A stretch of DNA of 5,143 nucleotides. It comes from Pseudomonadota bacterium. Its GTDB lineage: Bacteria > Desulfobacterota > Desulfobulbia > Desulfobulbales > DAOVYS01. The notes under the pieces are model-generated. The model made no database searches, was not told the DNA's origin, and saw nothing but the letters and a program-made list of their open reading frames with translations. Positions 1-4,900 of this stretch are shown in pieces (position 1 is the stretch's first letter; each line of letters starts with the position of its first letter). The position numbers and the translations under genes are program-made. The DNA lies in NCBI GenBank assembly GCA_030635485.1, contig DAOVYS010000203.1:1-5143 (forward strand), in the 5' to 3' direction.

Positions 1-370
1 CCTTGGTTAGCCGTGCGTTAATCAACAGTGTGCGGCATATCAGGCAAGGACTGTTGGTGCAGTACCGTACGGCTCCTTCAGTACTTACCCCGTATAGGGC
101 GGCCTGAATTATTGCATTTTGCTCTGCGTGGAGTCCCCGGCACAGTTCGTGGCGTTCTCCGGAAGGAATACCCATTTTTTCACGCAGACATCCTGTTTCA
201 AGGCAATGTTTGATAGCCGAAGGGGCGCCGTTATATCCGGTTGCAATGATTCTTTTATCACGGACCAGGATGGCACCGACCTTCCTGCGCAGGCAGGTTG
301 ACCGCTGGGCCGCCAGTTCTGTGATGTTCATGAAATATTCGTCCCAGGAGGGGCGTGAATTACGGTCCAT
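1..370 (-). CDS. dCMP deaminase, ComEB-type (3' end cut by window edge)
   Basis: Zinc-dependent cytidine/deoxycytidylate deaminase that probably converts dCMP to dUMP, the substrate of thymidylate synthase, in the cytoplasm. The first 123 residues are present; families of this type run about 150 residues, so the C-terminus lies beyond the left edge. The deaminase signature is complete: HAEQNAI at residues 81-87, with His81 as zinc ligand and Glu83 as proton shuttle, and SPCLIC at 107-112, with Cys109 and Cys112 as the other zinc ligands. The upstream block GYNGAPS (45-51) and the Cys-rich stretch 56-77 (CLETGCLRE, then GERHELC) are typical of bacterial ComEB-like dCMP deaminases rather than CDA or RibD. 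The ATG start lies 12 bp after the glyA stop. No clear Shine-Dalgarno sequence is seen, so translation may be coupled to glyA. GlyA makes the methylene-tetrahydrofolate used in the next step of dTMP synthesis, which fits the pairing. Confidence 0.9.
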   Translation of the reverse strand, partial: MDRNSRPSWDEYFMNITELAAQRSTCLRRKVGAILVRDKRIIATGYNGAPSAIKHCLETGCLREKMGIPSGERHELCRGLHAEQNAIIQAALYGVSTEGAVRYCTNSPCLICRTLLINARLTK

Positions 371-382
371 TTTGTTATTTCG

Positions 383-1633
383 TTAAGGATTAAGAAAATT
401 TTTTGGCAGAGGGAATTTCTCACACAAGGTTCTGACCTGTTTTCGGACATTGTTACGTTCCGACTCATTGTCCCTGTATTTGATGGTGTGATCGATCCAG
501 CCTGCGATTTTTTCCATCTCAGGTTCTTTTAAGCCACGGGTAGTGATGGCTGGCGTGCCGATCCGTATGCCGGAGGTGACAAACCTGCTGGCCTGATCAA
601 ATGGGATTGCATTTTTATTCATTGTTATCCCGGCCTGTTCCAGTATTGATTCGGCATCTTTGCCTGTGATTGACTTCTCCGTGAGATCAACGAGGATGAG
701 ATGGTTGTCCGTGCCGCCAGAGACCAGTCTGAATCCAAGCCCTGTAAGCGCCTCTCCCAAGGCCTTTGCGTTTTTCACAACCTGTTTCTGGTAATGGATG
801 AATTGTTCACTCATTGCTTCCTTAAAGCCTACTGCCTTGGCAGCGATAGTATGTATCAGGGGGCCGCCTTGAATGCCGGGGAATATTTTGCTGTTCAGGA
901 TTTTTCCAAACTCCTCTTTTGCAAGAATCAGCCCACCCCTGGGACCACGTAGGGTTTTGTGAGTTGTGCTTGTGACAAAATCAGCGTAAGGGATAGGCGA
1001 AGGATGGACCCCGGCCGCGATCAGTCCGGCAATATGCGCCATGTCCATCATGAAGAGGGCGCCCACCTTGTCTGCAATTTTTTTGAATCCCTCAGAATCG
1101 ATAATCCTCGGATATGCGCTGGCGCCGGCCACGATCATCTTGGGCCTGTGTTCCAGCGCGATACGCTCTACTTCGGCCATGTTGATCTGTTCGGTTTCTT
1201 TGTCCACTCCATACGAGGCAAAATTATATAGCTGTCCGGAGAAGTTGACCGGACTCCCGTGGCTGAGATGGCCGCCATGGGCGAGATCCATTCCAAGCAC
1301 TCTGTCAAAGGGTTTAAGGGTGGCAAAATAGACTGCCATGTTGGCCTGGCTTCCGGAATGGGCCTGCACATTAGCGTATTCCGCGTTAAATAATTTTTTG
1401 GCCCGTTCAATGGCCAGAGATTCGGCCTTGTCCGCATGTTCGCATCCGCCGTAATATCGTTTGTTAGGATATCCTTCAGCATATTTGTTTGTGAAGACGG
1501 ATCCCTGGGCTGTAAGGACCGCTTCACTTACGTAATTTTCCGAGGCGATCATTTCCAGTTGAAAGGTCTGCCGGTCGAGTTCATTTTCAATGCAATCGAA
1601 AATTTGGGGGTCAACTTGTTTAAGGTAATTCAC
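383..1633 (-). CDS. glyA: Serine hydroxymethyltransferase
   Basis: PLP enzyme that interconverts serine plus tetrahydrofolate with glycine plus 5,10-methylene-tetrahydrofolate; cytoplasmic, main source of one-carbon units. With the GTG start at 1633 it is 416 residues, the normal bacterial length. Visible family motifs are ASEN (30-33), YAEGYPNKRYYGG (51-63), AHSGSQAN (91-98), DMAHIAGL (197-204, with the Asp that binds the PLP ring nitrogen), THKTLRGPRGG (224-234, with Lys226 as the Schiff-base lysine), and GIRIGTPA near the C-terminus, whose Arg binds the substrate carboxylate. The frame is open upstream to an ATG at 1768, which would add 45 residues. I reject that start because the family begins right at NYLKQVDP, the extension would overlap the rpiB end by 58 bp, and AAAGG sits 7 nt before the GTG. 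It lies 77 bp after rpiB and 12 bp before the dCMP deaminase gene. Confidence 0.97.
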   Translation of the reverse strand: MNYLKQVDPQIFDCIENELDRQTFQLEMIASENYVSEAVLTAQGSVFTNKYAEGYPNKRYYGGCEHADKAESLAIERAKKLFNAEYANVQAHSGSQANMAVYFATLKPFDRVLGMDLAHGGHLSHGSPVNFSGQLYNFASYGVDKETEQINMAEVERIALEHRPKMIVAGASAYPRIIDSEGFKKIADKVGALFMMDMAHIAGLIAAGVHPSPIPYADFVTSTTHKTLRGPRGGLILAKEEFGKILNSKIFPGIQGGPLIHTIAAKAVGFKEAMSEQFIHYQKQVVKNAKALGEALTGLGFRLVSGGTDNHLILVDLTEKSITGKDAESILEQAGITMNKNAIPFDQASRFVTSGIRIGTPAITTRGLKEPEMEKIAGWIDHTIKYRDNESERNNVRKQVRTLCEKFPLPKNFLNP

Positions 1634-1640
1634 GTTACAA

Positions 1641-1648
1641 CCTTTCTC
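1641..1648 (-). promoter_or_regulatory. Shine-Dalgarno of glyA (decides the GTG start)
   Basis: On the minus strand GAGAAAGG is followed by a 7-nt spacer and GTG at 1633-1631. This supports the GTG over the in-frame ATG 45 codons upstream. Its 5' half is shared with an inverted repeat at 1645-1657, so part of it could pair in the mRNA. Confidence 0.75.
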
Positions 1649-1657
1649 TGTCAGAGA
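1645..1657. repeat. 13-nt dyad overlapping the glyA ribosome-binding site
   Basis: TCTCTG and CAGAGA are perfect inverted arms around one central base. As RNA the transcript could form a 5-bp stem with a 3-nt loop that partly covers the glyA Shine-Dalgarno. It is short, lies in an AT-rich leader, and may be coincidental. No regulator site is recognised. Confidence 0.3.
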
Positions 1658-1710
1658 TATATATAAATTTTTTTTGCCGGTTTCTGGAGTTTTTTTAAAA
1701 AATTCGGTTA

Positions 1711-2133
1711 TTAAAACATATTGATTCGCTTCAGATGGCGGCCGCCGGCAAATTCGGTTGCAAGCCATGTTCGGACAATTTCAATCGCAAGACCCGGGCC
1801 GATTACGCGTCCACCAAGACATAGGACATTGGCATCATTATGCTCCCTACTCATTTTGGCGGTAAACAACTCATGACACAAGGCCGCCCTGATGGCGGAA
1901 GAGCGGTTAGCCGCCATTGACATGCCGATTCCCGTGCCGCATATCAGTATGCCGCGATCACAGCCGCCTTTTTCCACAAGCGTACAGACCAGCCTGGCAA
2001 AATCGGGGTAATCAACCGATTCATTTGAGTTGCATCCCTGATCATTAATTTCATGTCCCAATTCTCCAAGCAGCGGGACGATTAGACGTTTGAGATCAAC
2101 TCCTCCATGGTCACAACCGATAGCAATTTTCAA
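1711..2133 (-). CDS. rpiB: Ribose-5-phosphate isomerase B
   Basis: Cytoplasmic aldose-ketose isomerase of the RpiB/LacAB family, interconverting ribose-5-phosphate and ribulose-5-phosphate in the pentose phosphate pathway. It is 140 residues, close to the usual family length of about 150. It begins with MKIAIGCDHGG, the phosphate-binding Asp8-His9 region. It then has ICGTGIGMSMAANR (64-77), with Cys65 as the catalytic cysteine and Gly-Thr-Gly-Ile-Gly forming the anion hole, and SREHNDANVL (95-104), with His98 matching the ring-opening histidine of the E. coli enzyme. GGR near the end supplies a phosphate-binding Arg. The start codon is TTG at 2133-2131, behind AGAGGA with a 6-nt spacer; no better start is in frame and the family begins exactly here. 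Some members of this family act on allose-6-phosphate instead, but the location beside fabF and glyA favours the ribose enzyme. Confidence 0.95.
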   Translation of the reverse strand: MKIAIGCDHGGVDLKRLIVPLLGELGHEINDQGCNSNESVDYPDFARLVCTLVEKGGCDRGILICGTGIGMSMAANRSSAIRAALCHELFTAKMSREHNDANVLCLGGRVIGPGLAIEIVRTWLATEFAGGRHLKRINMF

Positions 2134-2139
2134 CTTGAT

Positions 2140-2145
2140 TCCTCT
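2140..2145 (-). promoter_or_regulatory. Shine-Dalgarno of rpiB before a TTG start
   Basis: On the minus strand AGAGGA lies 6 nt before TTG (2133-2131). The good spacing, and the fact that MKIAIGCDHGG is the expected N-terminus, justify the rare TTG start. Confidence 0.7.
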
Positions 2146-2148
2146 AAT

Positions 2149-2163
2149 GACCGGCGGCCGGTC
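2149..2163. repeat. 15-bp perfect palindrome in the fabF-rpiB gap
   Basis: GACCGGC and GCCGGTC are perfect inverted arms around one base, only 3 nt upstream of the rpiB Shine-Dalgarno on the minus strand. A second CCGG at 2168-2171 could pair with the CCGG at 2158-2161 instead, so two exclusive hairpins are possible in the mRNA. It is not followed by a U-run, so it is not an intrinsic terminator. It could be an mRNA hairpin that moderates rpiB translation, an operator, or chance in a GC-rich patch. Confidence 0.45.
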
Positions 2164-2244
2164 TCTGCCGGGCGCCTATTTGTTTTAGGAGTCTTTCCTG
2201 GAGGACAGCCGGGGATAAAAAATTGTATTAGTGAACAGTTACTT

Positions 2245-3486
2245 TCAGCCCTCATACCGTTTCAGCAAAAGGGAGGCGTTGGTGCCGCCAAAGCCGAAGG
2301 TGTTGGACATGGCCATCCTGATTTTTGCCTTTCTGGCCATATTAGGCACATAATCAAGATCACATTCAGGACCAGGATTTTCCAGATTGGCAGTGGGAGG
2401 TATGGTCTCAGTGTGGATGGCCAGGGCGGTAAACACAGTCTCAATGCCGCCTGCGCCGCCCAGCATATGGCCTGTCATTGATTTCGTGGAGCTGACCGCC
2501 AGTTTGTAGGCATGTTCGCCAAACACGGTCTTTACGGCACGGGTCTCACATATGTCGTTTACCTGGGTCGATGTCCCATGTGCGTTGATATAATCAACAT
2601 TGTCAGGTTCTGCTCCAGCACAATCAAGGGCCGCCCGCATGCAGCGAACTGCTCCCTCTCCATCTTCCGGAGGTGAAGTAATGTGGTAGCCGTCACCGGA
2701 CAGTCCGTAACCTGCCATTTCAGCATAGATTTTTGCGCCGCGATTCAGAGCATGTTCAAGTTCCTCCAGAATGAGCATGCCGGCCCCTTCAGCTATGACA
2801 AAACCATCCCGGTCTTTGTCAAAAGGCCGGGATGCCTTTTCCGGTTCATTATTCCGGGTTGACAGCGCCTTCATTGCGCCGAATCCGCCGACAGCCAGCG
2901 GACAGATTACTGATTCGCTTCCGCCGGCGACCGCAACATCACAATCACTGCGTCTGATCGATTGAAAGGCTTCACCAACCGCATGCGAACCCGCTGCACA
3001 AGCCGTTGTCAGCGTCAGGTTAGGTCCTCTGGCCCGGATGTGAATGGATACCACACCCGCATTCATATTCGGGATGACCATGGGTATAAAAAAAGGTGTT
3101 ATTTTCTTTGGCCCGCGGTCTAAGAATACCTTGTGGTATTTTTCAATAGTCGGCAGTCCGCCGAGTCCGCATCCCGTGATTACTCCGACCCTTGCAGAGT
3201 TTTGGTCGGTTATTTTGAACCCTGAGTCGGAAAGGGCCTGATCGGCGGCCGCAATTGCGTACTGAACAAAAAGATCAGAGCGCTTTGCGAGTTTTCTGTC
3301 CATAAAGTCCTCCGCATTGAAGTCCTTTACTTCCGCCGCAATCTTGACCCTGAAATCTTCCGTATCAAAGCGCGTTATGGGAGCGACCCCGCTTTTACCT
3401 TCGCAAAGCCCTTTCCAGGTCTTTTCAACGCCGGTGCCCAGTGGGGTTACTAGACCGAGACCGGTTACCACAACTCTTCTGTTCAC
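2245..3486 (-). CDS. fabF: 3-oxoacyl-[acyl-carrier-protein] synthase II
   Basis: Condensing enzyme of type II fatty-acid synthesis: it condenses malonyl-ACP with an acyl-ACP, releasing CO2 and giving 3-oxoacyl-ACP, which FabG then reduces. At 413 residues it is the standard length, and the active-site triad falls at the same numbers as in E. coli FabF: Cys163 in TACAAGSHAVG, His303 in NAHGTST and His340 in SMTGHMLGGAGG, with Lys335 in STKS. The thiolase-fold end motif NTFGFGGTN (395-403) carries the gating Phe loop. The N-terminus MNRRVVVTGLG is canonical. The start is GTG at 3486-3484 behind a strong Shine-Dalgarno. The conserved Pro usually seen after TST is Gln here (TSTQVND), a mild variation. 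The gene follows acpP, its carrier substrate, but 163 bp away because a small inserted element lies between. No chain-length-factor features are seen; Cys163 is intact, so this is an active synthase. Confidence 0.98.
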   Translation of the reverse strand: MNRRVVVTGLGLVTPLGTGVEKTWKGLCEGKSGVAPITRFDTEDFRVKIAAEVKDFNAEDFMDRKLAKRSDLFVQYAIAAADQALSDSGFKITDQNSARVGVITGCGLGGLPTIEKYHKVFLDRGPKKITPFFIPMVIPNMNAGVVSIHIRARGPNLTLTTACAAGSHAVGEAFQSIRRSDCDVAVAGGSESVICPLAVGGFGAMKALSTRNNEPEKASRPFDKDRDGFVIAEGAGMLILEELEHALNRGAKIYAEMAGYGLSGDGYHITSPPEDGEGAVRCMRAALDCAGAEPDNVDYINAHGTSTQVNDICETRAVKTVFGEHAYKLAVSSTKSMTGHMLGGAGGIETVFTALAIHTETIPPTANLENPGPECDLDYVPNMARKAKIRMAMSNTFGFGGTNASLLLKRYEG

Positions 3487-3491
3487 CTTAT

Positions 3492-3501
3492 ATCACCCCT
3501 C
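3492..3501 (-). promoter_or_regulatory. Strong Shine-Dalgarno of fabF before a GTG start
   Basis: GAGGGGTGAT on the minus strand matches nine of ten positions of the 16S anti-Shine-Dalgarno complement (AGGAGGTGAT type). It ends 5 nt before GTG (3486-3484). This clearly fixes the start, and it lies outside the inserted element at 3530-3649. Confidence 0.85.
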
Positions 3502-3520
3502 ATTTGAAATATGTCGGTCT

Positions 3521-3529
3521 CTATTTTGC
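3521..3529. repeat. 9-bp target-site duplication, fabF-side copy
   Basis: CTATTTTGC on the plus strand is identical to 3650-3658. The two copies immediately flank the 120-bp segment with inverted ends, as expected for a target duplication made by transposition. Confidence 0.75.
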
Positions 3530-3649
3530 TTAAATATTCGGCAGCACTCCATCTGCTGCACGCGCCCGAAGGAAGTGCCCTTGGGGTGCACTGCCAAACA
3601 TTTACATTCCGTGGTTTTTTAAAGTTTTTTGCACGTACCCGAATATTTA
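3530..3649. mobile_element. 120-bp MITE-like element between acpP and fabF
   Basis: Non-coding segment whose ends are 11-bp perfect inverted repeats: TAAATATTCGG at 3531-3541 and its reverse complement at 3639-3649. It is bracketed by exact 9-bp direct repeats (3521-3529 and 3650-3658). The interior is asymmetric. One half is GC-rich and foldable (a GCAGCA/TGCTGC hairpin at 3541-3559 and an AGTGC/GCACT hairpin at 3574-3592, all enclosed by GGCAG at 3540-3544 and CTGCC at 3591-3595). The other half is AT-rich (3596-3630). A subterminal 13-mer occurs at 3558-3570 and again, with 2 mismatches, at 3631-3643. It has no room for a transposase, so if mobile it depends on one elsewhere. Deleting it with one duplication copy joins acpP to fabF with a 34-bp gap and an intact acpP stop. 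I do not recognise the family. The 9-bp duplication is compatible with several IS families and does not decide between them. Confidence 0.72.
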
Positions 3650-3658
3650 CTATTTTGC
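3650..3658. repeat. 9-bp target-site duplication, acpP-side copy
   Basis: Identical to 3521-3529. On the minus strand it reads GCAAAATAG, the last codons of acpP (Ala-Lys-stop). The presumed insertion therefore landed at the acpP stop codon and kept it by duplicating it. Confidence 0.75.
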
Positions 3659-3889
3659 AGCCGAATTCACATAATTAACAGCATCCTGGACGGTTGCAAT
3701 TTTTTCCGCGTCTTCGTCTGCAATCTCGATGTCAAACTCCTCTTCAAACGCCATAATGAGTTCCACGAGATCAAGAGAATCAGCGCCCAGGTCATCCACA
3801 AATGATGCTCCAGGCACAACGCTGTCTGCGTTTACACTAAGTTGATCAACGATAATATCTTTGAGTTTTGTTGCTATATCTGAGGACAT
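3650..3889 (-). CDS. acpP: Acyl carrier protein
   Basis: Small acidic four-helix carrier that holds growing acyl chains as thioesters on 4'-phosphopantetheine; cytoplasmic partner of FabG, FabF and the rest of type II fatty-acid synthesis. It has 79 residues, the normal length. The attachment motif LGADSLDLVEL (34-44) carries the modified Ser38 and the start of recognition helix II. This is followed by the acidic EEEFDIEIADEDAEKI run and the typical C-terminal TVQDAVNYVNS helix. I choose ATG at 3889-3887 because AAGGAG lies 8 nt upstream. An in-frame GTG two codons earlier (3895) would have only a 2-nt spacer. The gene has unusually wide gaps on both sides (213 bp after fabG, 163 bp before fabF), each holding a repeat-like element. 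The stop TAG lies within a 9-bp direct repeat. Confidence 0.97.
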   Translation of the reverse strand: MSSDIATKLKDIIVDQLSVNADSVVPGASFVDDLGADSLDLVELIMAFEEEFDIEIADEDAEKIATVQDAVNYVNSAAK

Positions 3890-3897
3890 AATCACTT

Positions 3898-3903
3898 CTC
3901 CTT
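3898..3903 (-). promoter_or_regulatory. Shine-Dalgarno of acpP
   Basis: AAGGAG on the minus strand is 8 nt from ATG 3889-3887 and only 2 nt from the alternative GTG at 3895-3893, so it decides for the ATG. Strong sites are usual for this highly expressed protein. Confidence 0.85.
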
Positions 3904-3964
3904 GGTTCCGGTCATCTTTAGACCTGAAATTTTATAATCTGGTTTTAAATTATTTGAGCTGTGC

Positions 3965-4089
3965 AATTAGTGATTACGACTTAGGAATCACGATTTTTAA
4001 TTTCATAGTTTTAGTAATGAATGTAACGGTCCGGAACAACATTACTTTTTCATGAACAATTCGTAATTCGTAATCCGTAATTCCTAATT
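3965..4089. repeat. 125-bp imperfect palindrome, possible second MITE-like element
   Basis: Most of the 213-bp gap between fabG and acpP is one long inverted repeat. Its outer arms, 3965-3998 and 4056-4089, match at about 26 of 34 positions by my hand alignment, starting with AATTAG and its complement. Symmetry continues inward, after a small offset, with TTCAT and then AGTAATG at 4013-4019 against CATTACT at 4040-4046, up to a centre near GGTCCGG. Both arms are made of degenerate 7-bp units. As RNA the whole segment would fold into one long hairpin. No open frame of note and no clear target duplication were found, so insertion is inferred only from structure. A long mRNA-stability hairpin or an aged repeat are alternatives. 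Sequence and ends differ from the element at 3530-3649. Confidence 0.5.
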
Positions 4090-4090
4090 A
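4058..4090. repeat. 7-bp tandem repeat, about 4.7 copies
   Basis: On the plus strand the units read AATTCGT, AATTCGT, AATCCGT, AATTCCT and a partial AATTA. It forms the fabG-side arm of the palindrome at 3965-4089. The opposite arm shows the same 7-bp spacing in more degenerate form (ATTACGA, CTTAGGA, ATCACGA on the plus strand). Confidence 0.8.
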
Positions 4091-4102
4091 TACTGCGTTT
4101 TT

Positions 4103-4849
4103 TTACGCCATCAGCATCCCGCCGTTTACGTGAATGACCTGGCCTGTAATATACCTGGCCTCTTCTGAACAGAGAAAGGCAACCGCACCTGCCACGTCTT
4201 CAACTTTCCCAAACATTCCCATGGGTATCTCGGATAGAATTTTATCACGGATTTTTTCATTTAAACCGTCGGTCATTTCGGTTTCAATGTAACCAGGCGC
4301 AACTCCATTGGCCGTCACACCCCTTGATGCCAGCTCTCTTGCCACGGATTTGGTCAGACCGATGAGGCCCGCCTTGGCAGCCGCATAGTTTGCCTGTCCG
4401 GCATTGCCTGTAAATCCTATGACTGATGTTATAGTAACGATGCGGCCCCACCGTTGTTTCATCATGGGCCGGCACGCCGCCTTGATACAGTTGTAGGCGC
4501 CTTTCAGATTGATGGCCATGACCGTATCCCAGTCATCTTCCTTCATGGTGGCGACCAGTCCATCACGAGTGATTCCCGCGTTGTTGACCAGGATGTTGAT
4601 TTTTCCGAGATCTGCTATTATTTCTTTAAAGCCGGTCTGAACTTCCGAGGCGGCTCCGATATCGAATTTGACGGCATGGGCTTTGCCGCCTTTGGCCTTA
4701 ACCGCATCTACTGTTTCTTCGGCTGCGTCAGGCCGGCTGACATAGTTGACAACCACCCTGGCTCCAGCGGATGCCAGGCGCAGGCAGACAGCCCTGCCGA
4801 TTCCGCGGCTTCCACCGGTCACAACCGCAACTTTTCCGGAAAGATTCAT
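4103..4849 (-). CDS. fabG: 3-oxoacyl-[acyl-carrier-protein] reductase
   Basis: NADPH-dependent short-chain dehydrogenase that reduces 3-oxoacyl-ACP to (3R)-3-hydroxyacyl-ACP in fatty-acid elongation; a cytoplasmic tetramer in known members. It has 248 residues from the chosen ATG, a normal size. The Rossmann nucleotide site TGGSRGIG spans 11-18, NNAG 89-92, and the catalytic set is Asn114 (INLKG), Ser142 (TSVIG), Tyr155 and Lys159 (YAAAK). The C-terminus GQVIHVNGGMLM is typical of FabG. Two ATGs are in frame. That at 4858 lies 1 nt after the GAAGGA site, too close, while that at 4849 has a 10-nt spacer and gives the canonical MNLSGKVAVVTG, so I prefer it; the difference is three residues. Immediate neighbourhood with acpP and fabF supports FabG over other SDRs such as acetoacetyl-CoA reductase. 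It follows etfA by 51 bp. Confidence 0.96.
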   Translation of the reverse strand: MNLSGKVAVVTGGSRGIGRAVCLRLASAGARVVVNYVSRPDAAEETVDAVKAKGGKAHAVKFDIGAASEVQTGFKEIIADLGKINILVNNAGITRDGLVATMKEDDWDTVMAINLKGAYNCIKAACRPMMKQRWGRIVTITSVIGFTGNAGQANYAAAKAGLIGLTKSVARELASRGVTANGVAPGYIETEMTDGLNEKIRDKILSEIPMGMFGKVEDVAGAVAFLCSEEARYITGQVIHVNGGMLMA

Positions 4850-4859
4850 TGTTTTCATA

Positions 4860-4865
4860 TCCTTC
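4860..4865 (-). promoter_or_regulatory. Shine-Dalgarno of fabG
   Basis: GAAGGA on the minus strand lies 10 nt before ATG 4849-4847 and 1 nt before ATG 4858-4856. The spacing favours the inner ATG. Confidence 0.6.
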
Positions 4866-4900
4866 GCTTACATCCGGGGGGTTAGTAAACGGTTATGATT

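Noticed and set aside
701..1527. Open frames on the opposite strand or other frames over glyA
   Set aside because: They are shadows of a well-supported conserved gene, with no recognisable protein features or ribosome sites.
1690..1706. T-run/A-run palindrome in the rpiB-glyA gap as an intrinsic terminator
   Set aside because: It is pure A/T without a GC stem, and glyA follows closely on the same strand.
1634..1768. 45-residue N-terminal extension of serine hydroxymethyltransferase from an upstream ATG
   Set aside because: It overlaps the rpiB end by 58 bp, has no similarity to the family N-terminus, and a good ribosome site fixes the GTG at 1633.
1738..3252. Two NotI-type GCGGCCGC 8-mers (1738-1745, 3245-3252) and a shared GGCGGCCG core at 2153-2160
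   Set aside because: Two of the three lie in coding sequence where Ala/Gly/Arg codons explain them; there is no regular spacing or orientation.
2245..3486. fabF as a polyketide chain-length factor or a secondary-metabolite synthase
   Set aside because: The Cys-His-His set and Lys335 are intact at the FabF positions, and the neighbours are primary fatty-acid genes.
3890..3895. GTG start for acpP two codons upstream
   Set aside because: The spacing to AAGGAG is 2 nt, against 8 nt for the ATG.
3890..3964. Promoter for acpP in the AT-rich leader (TTGCAC and TATAAA-like words on the minus strand)
   Set aside because: The spacing of about 24 bp between the boxes is too long for a sigma-70 promoter, and AT-rich words are expected by chance here.
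4850..4858. Upstream ATG of fabG adding three residues
   Set aside because: It is only 1 nt from the Shine-Dalgarno; the next ATG has usable spacing and gives the canonical N-terminus. The difference is small and not certain.
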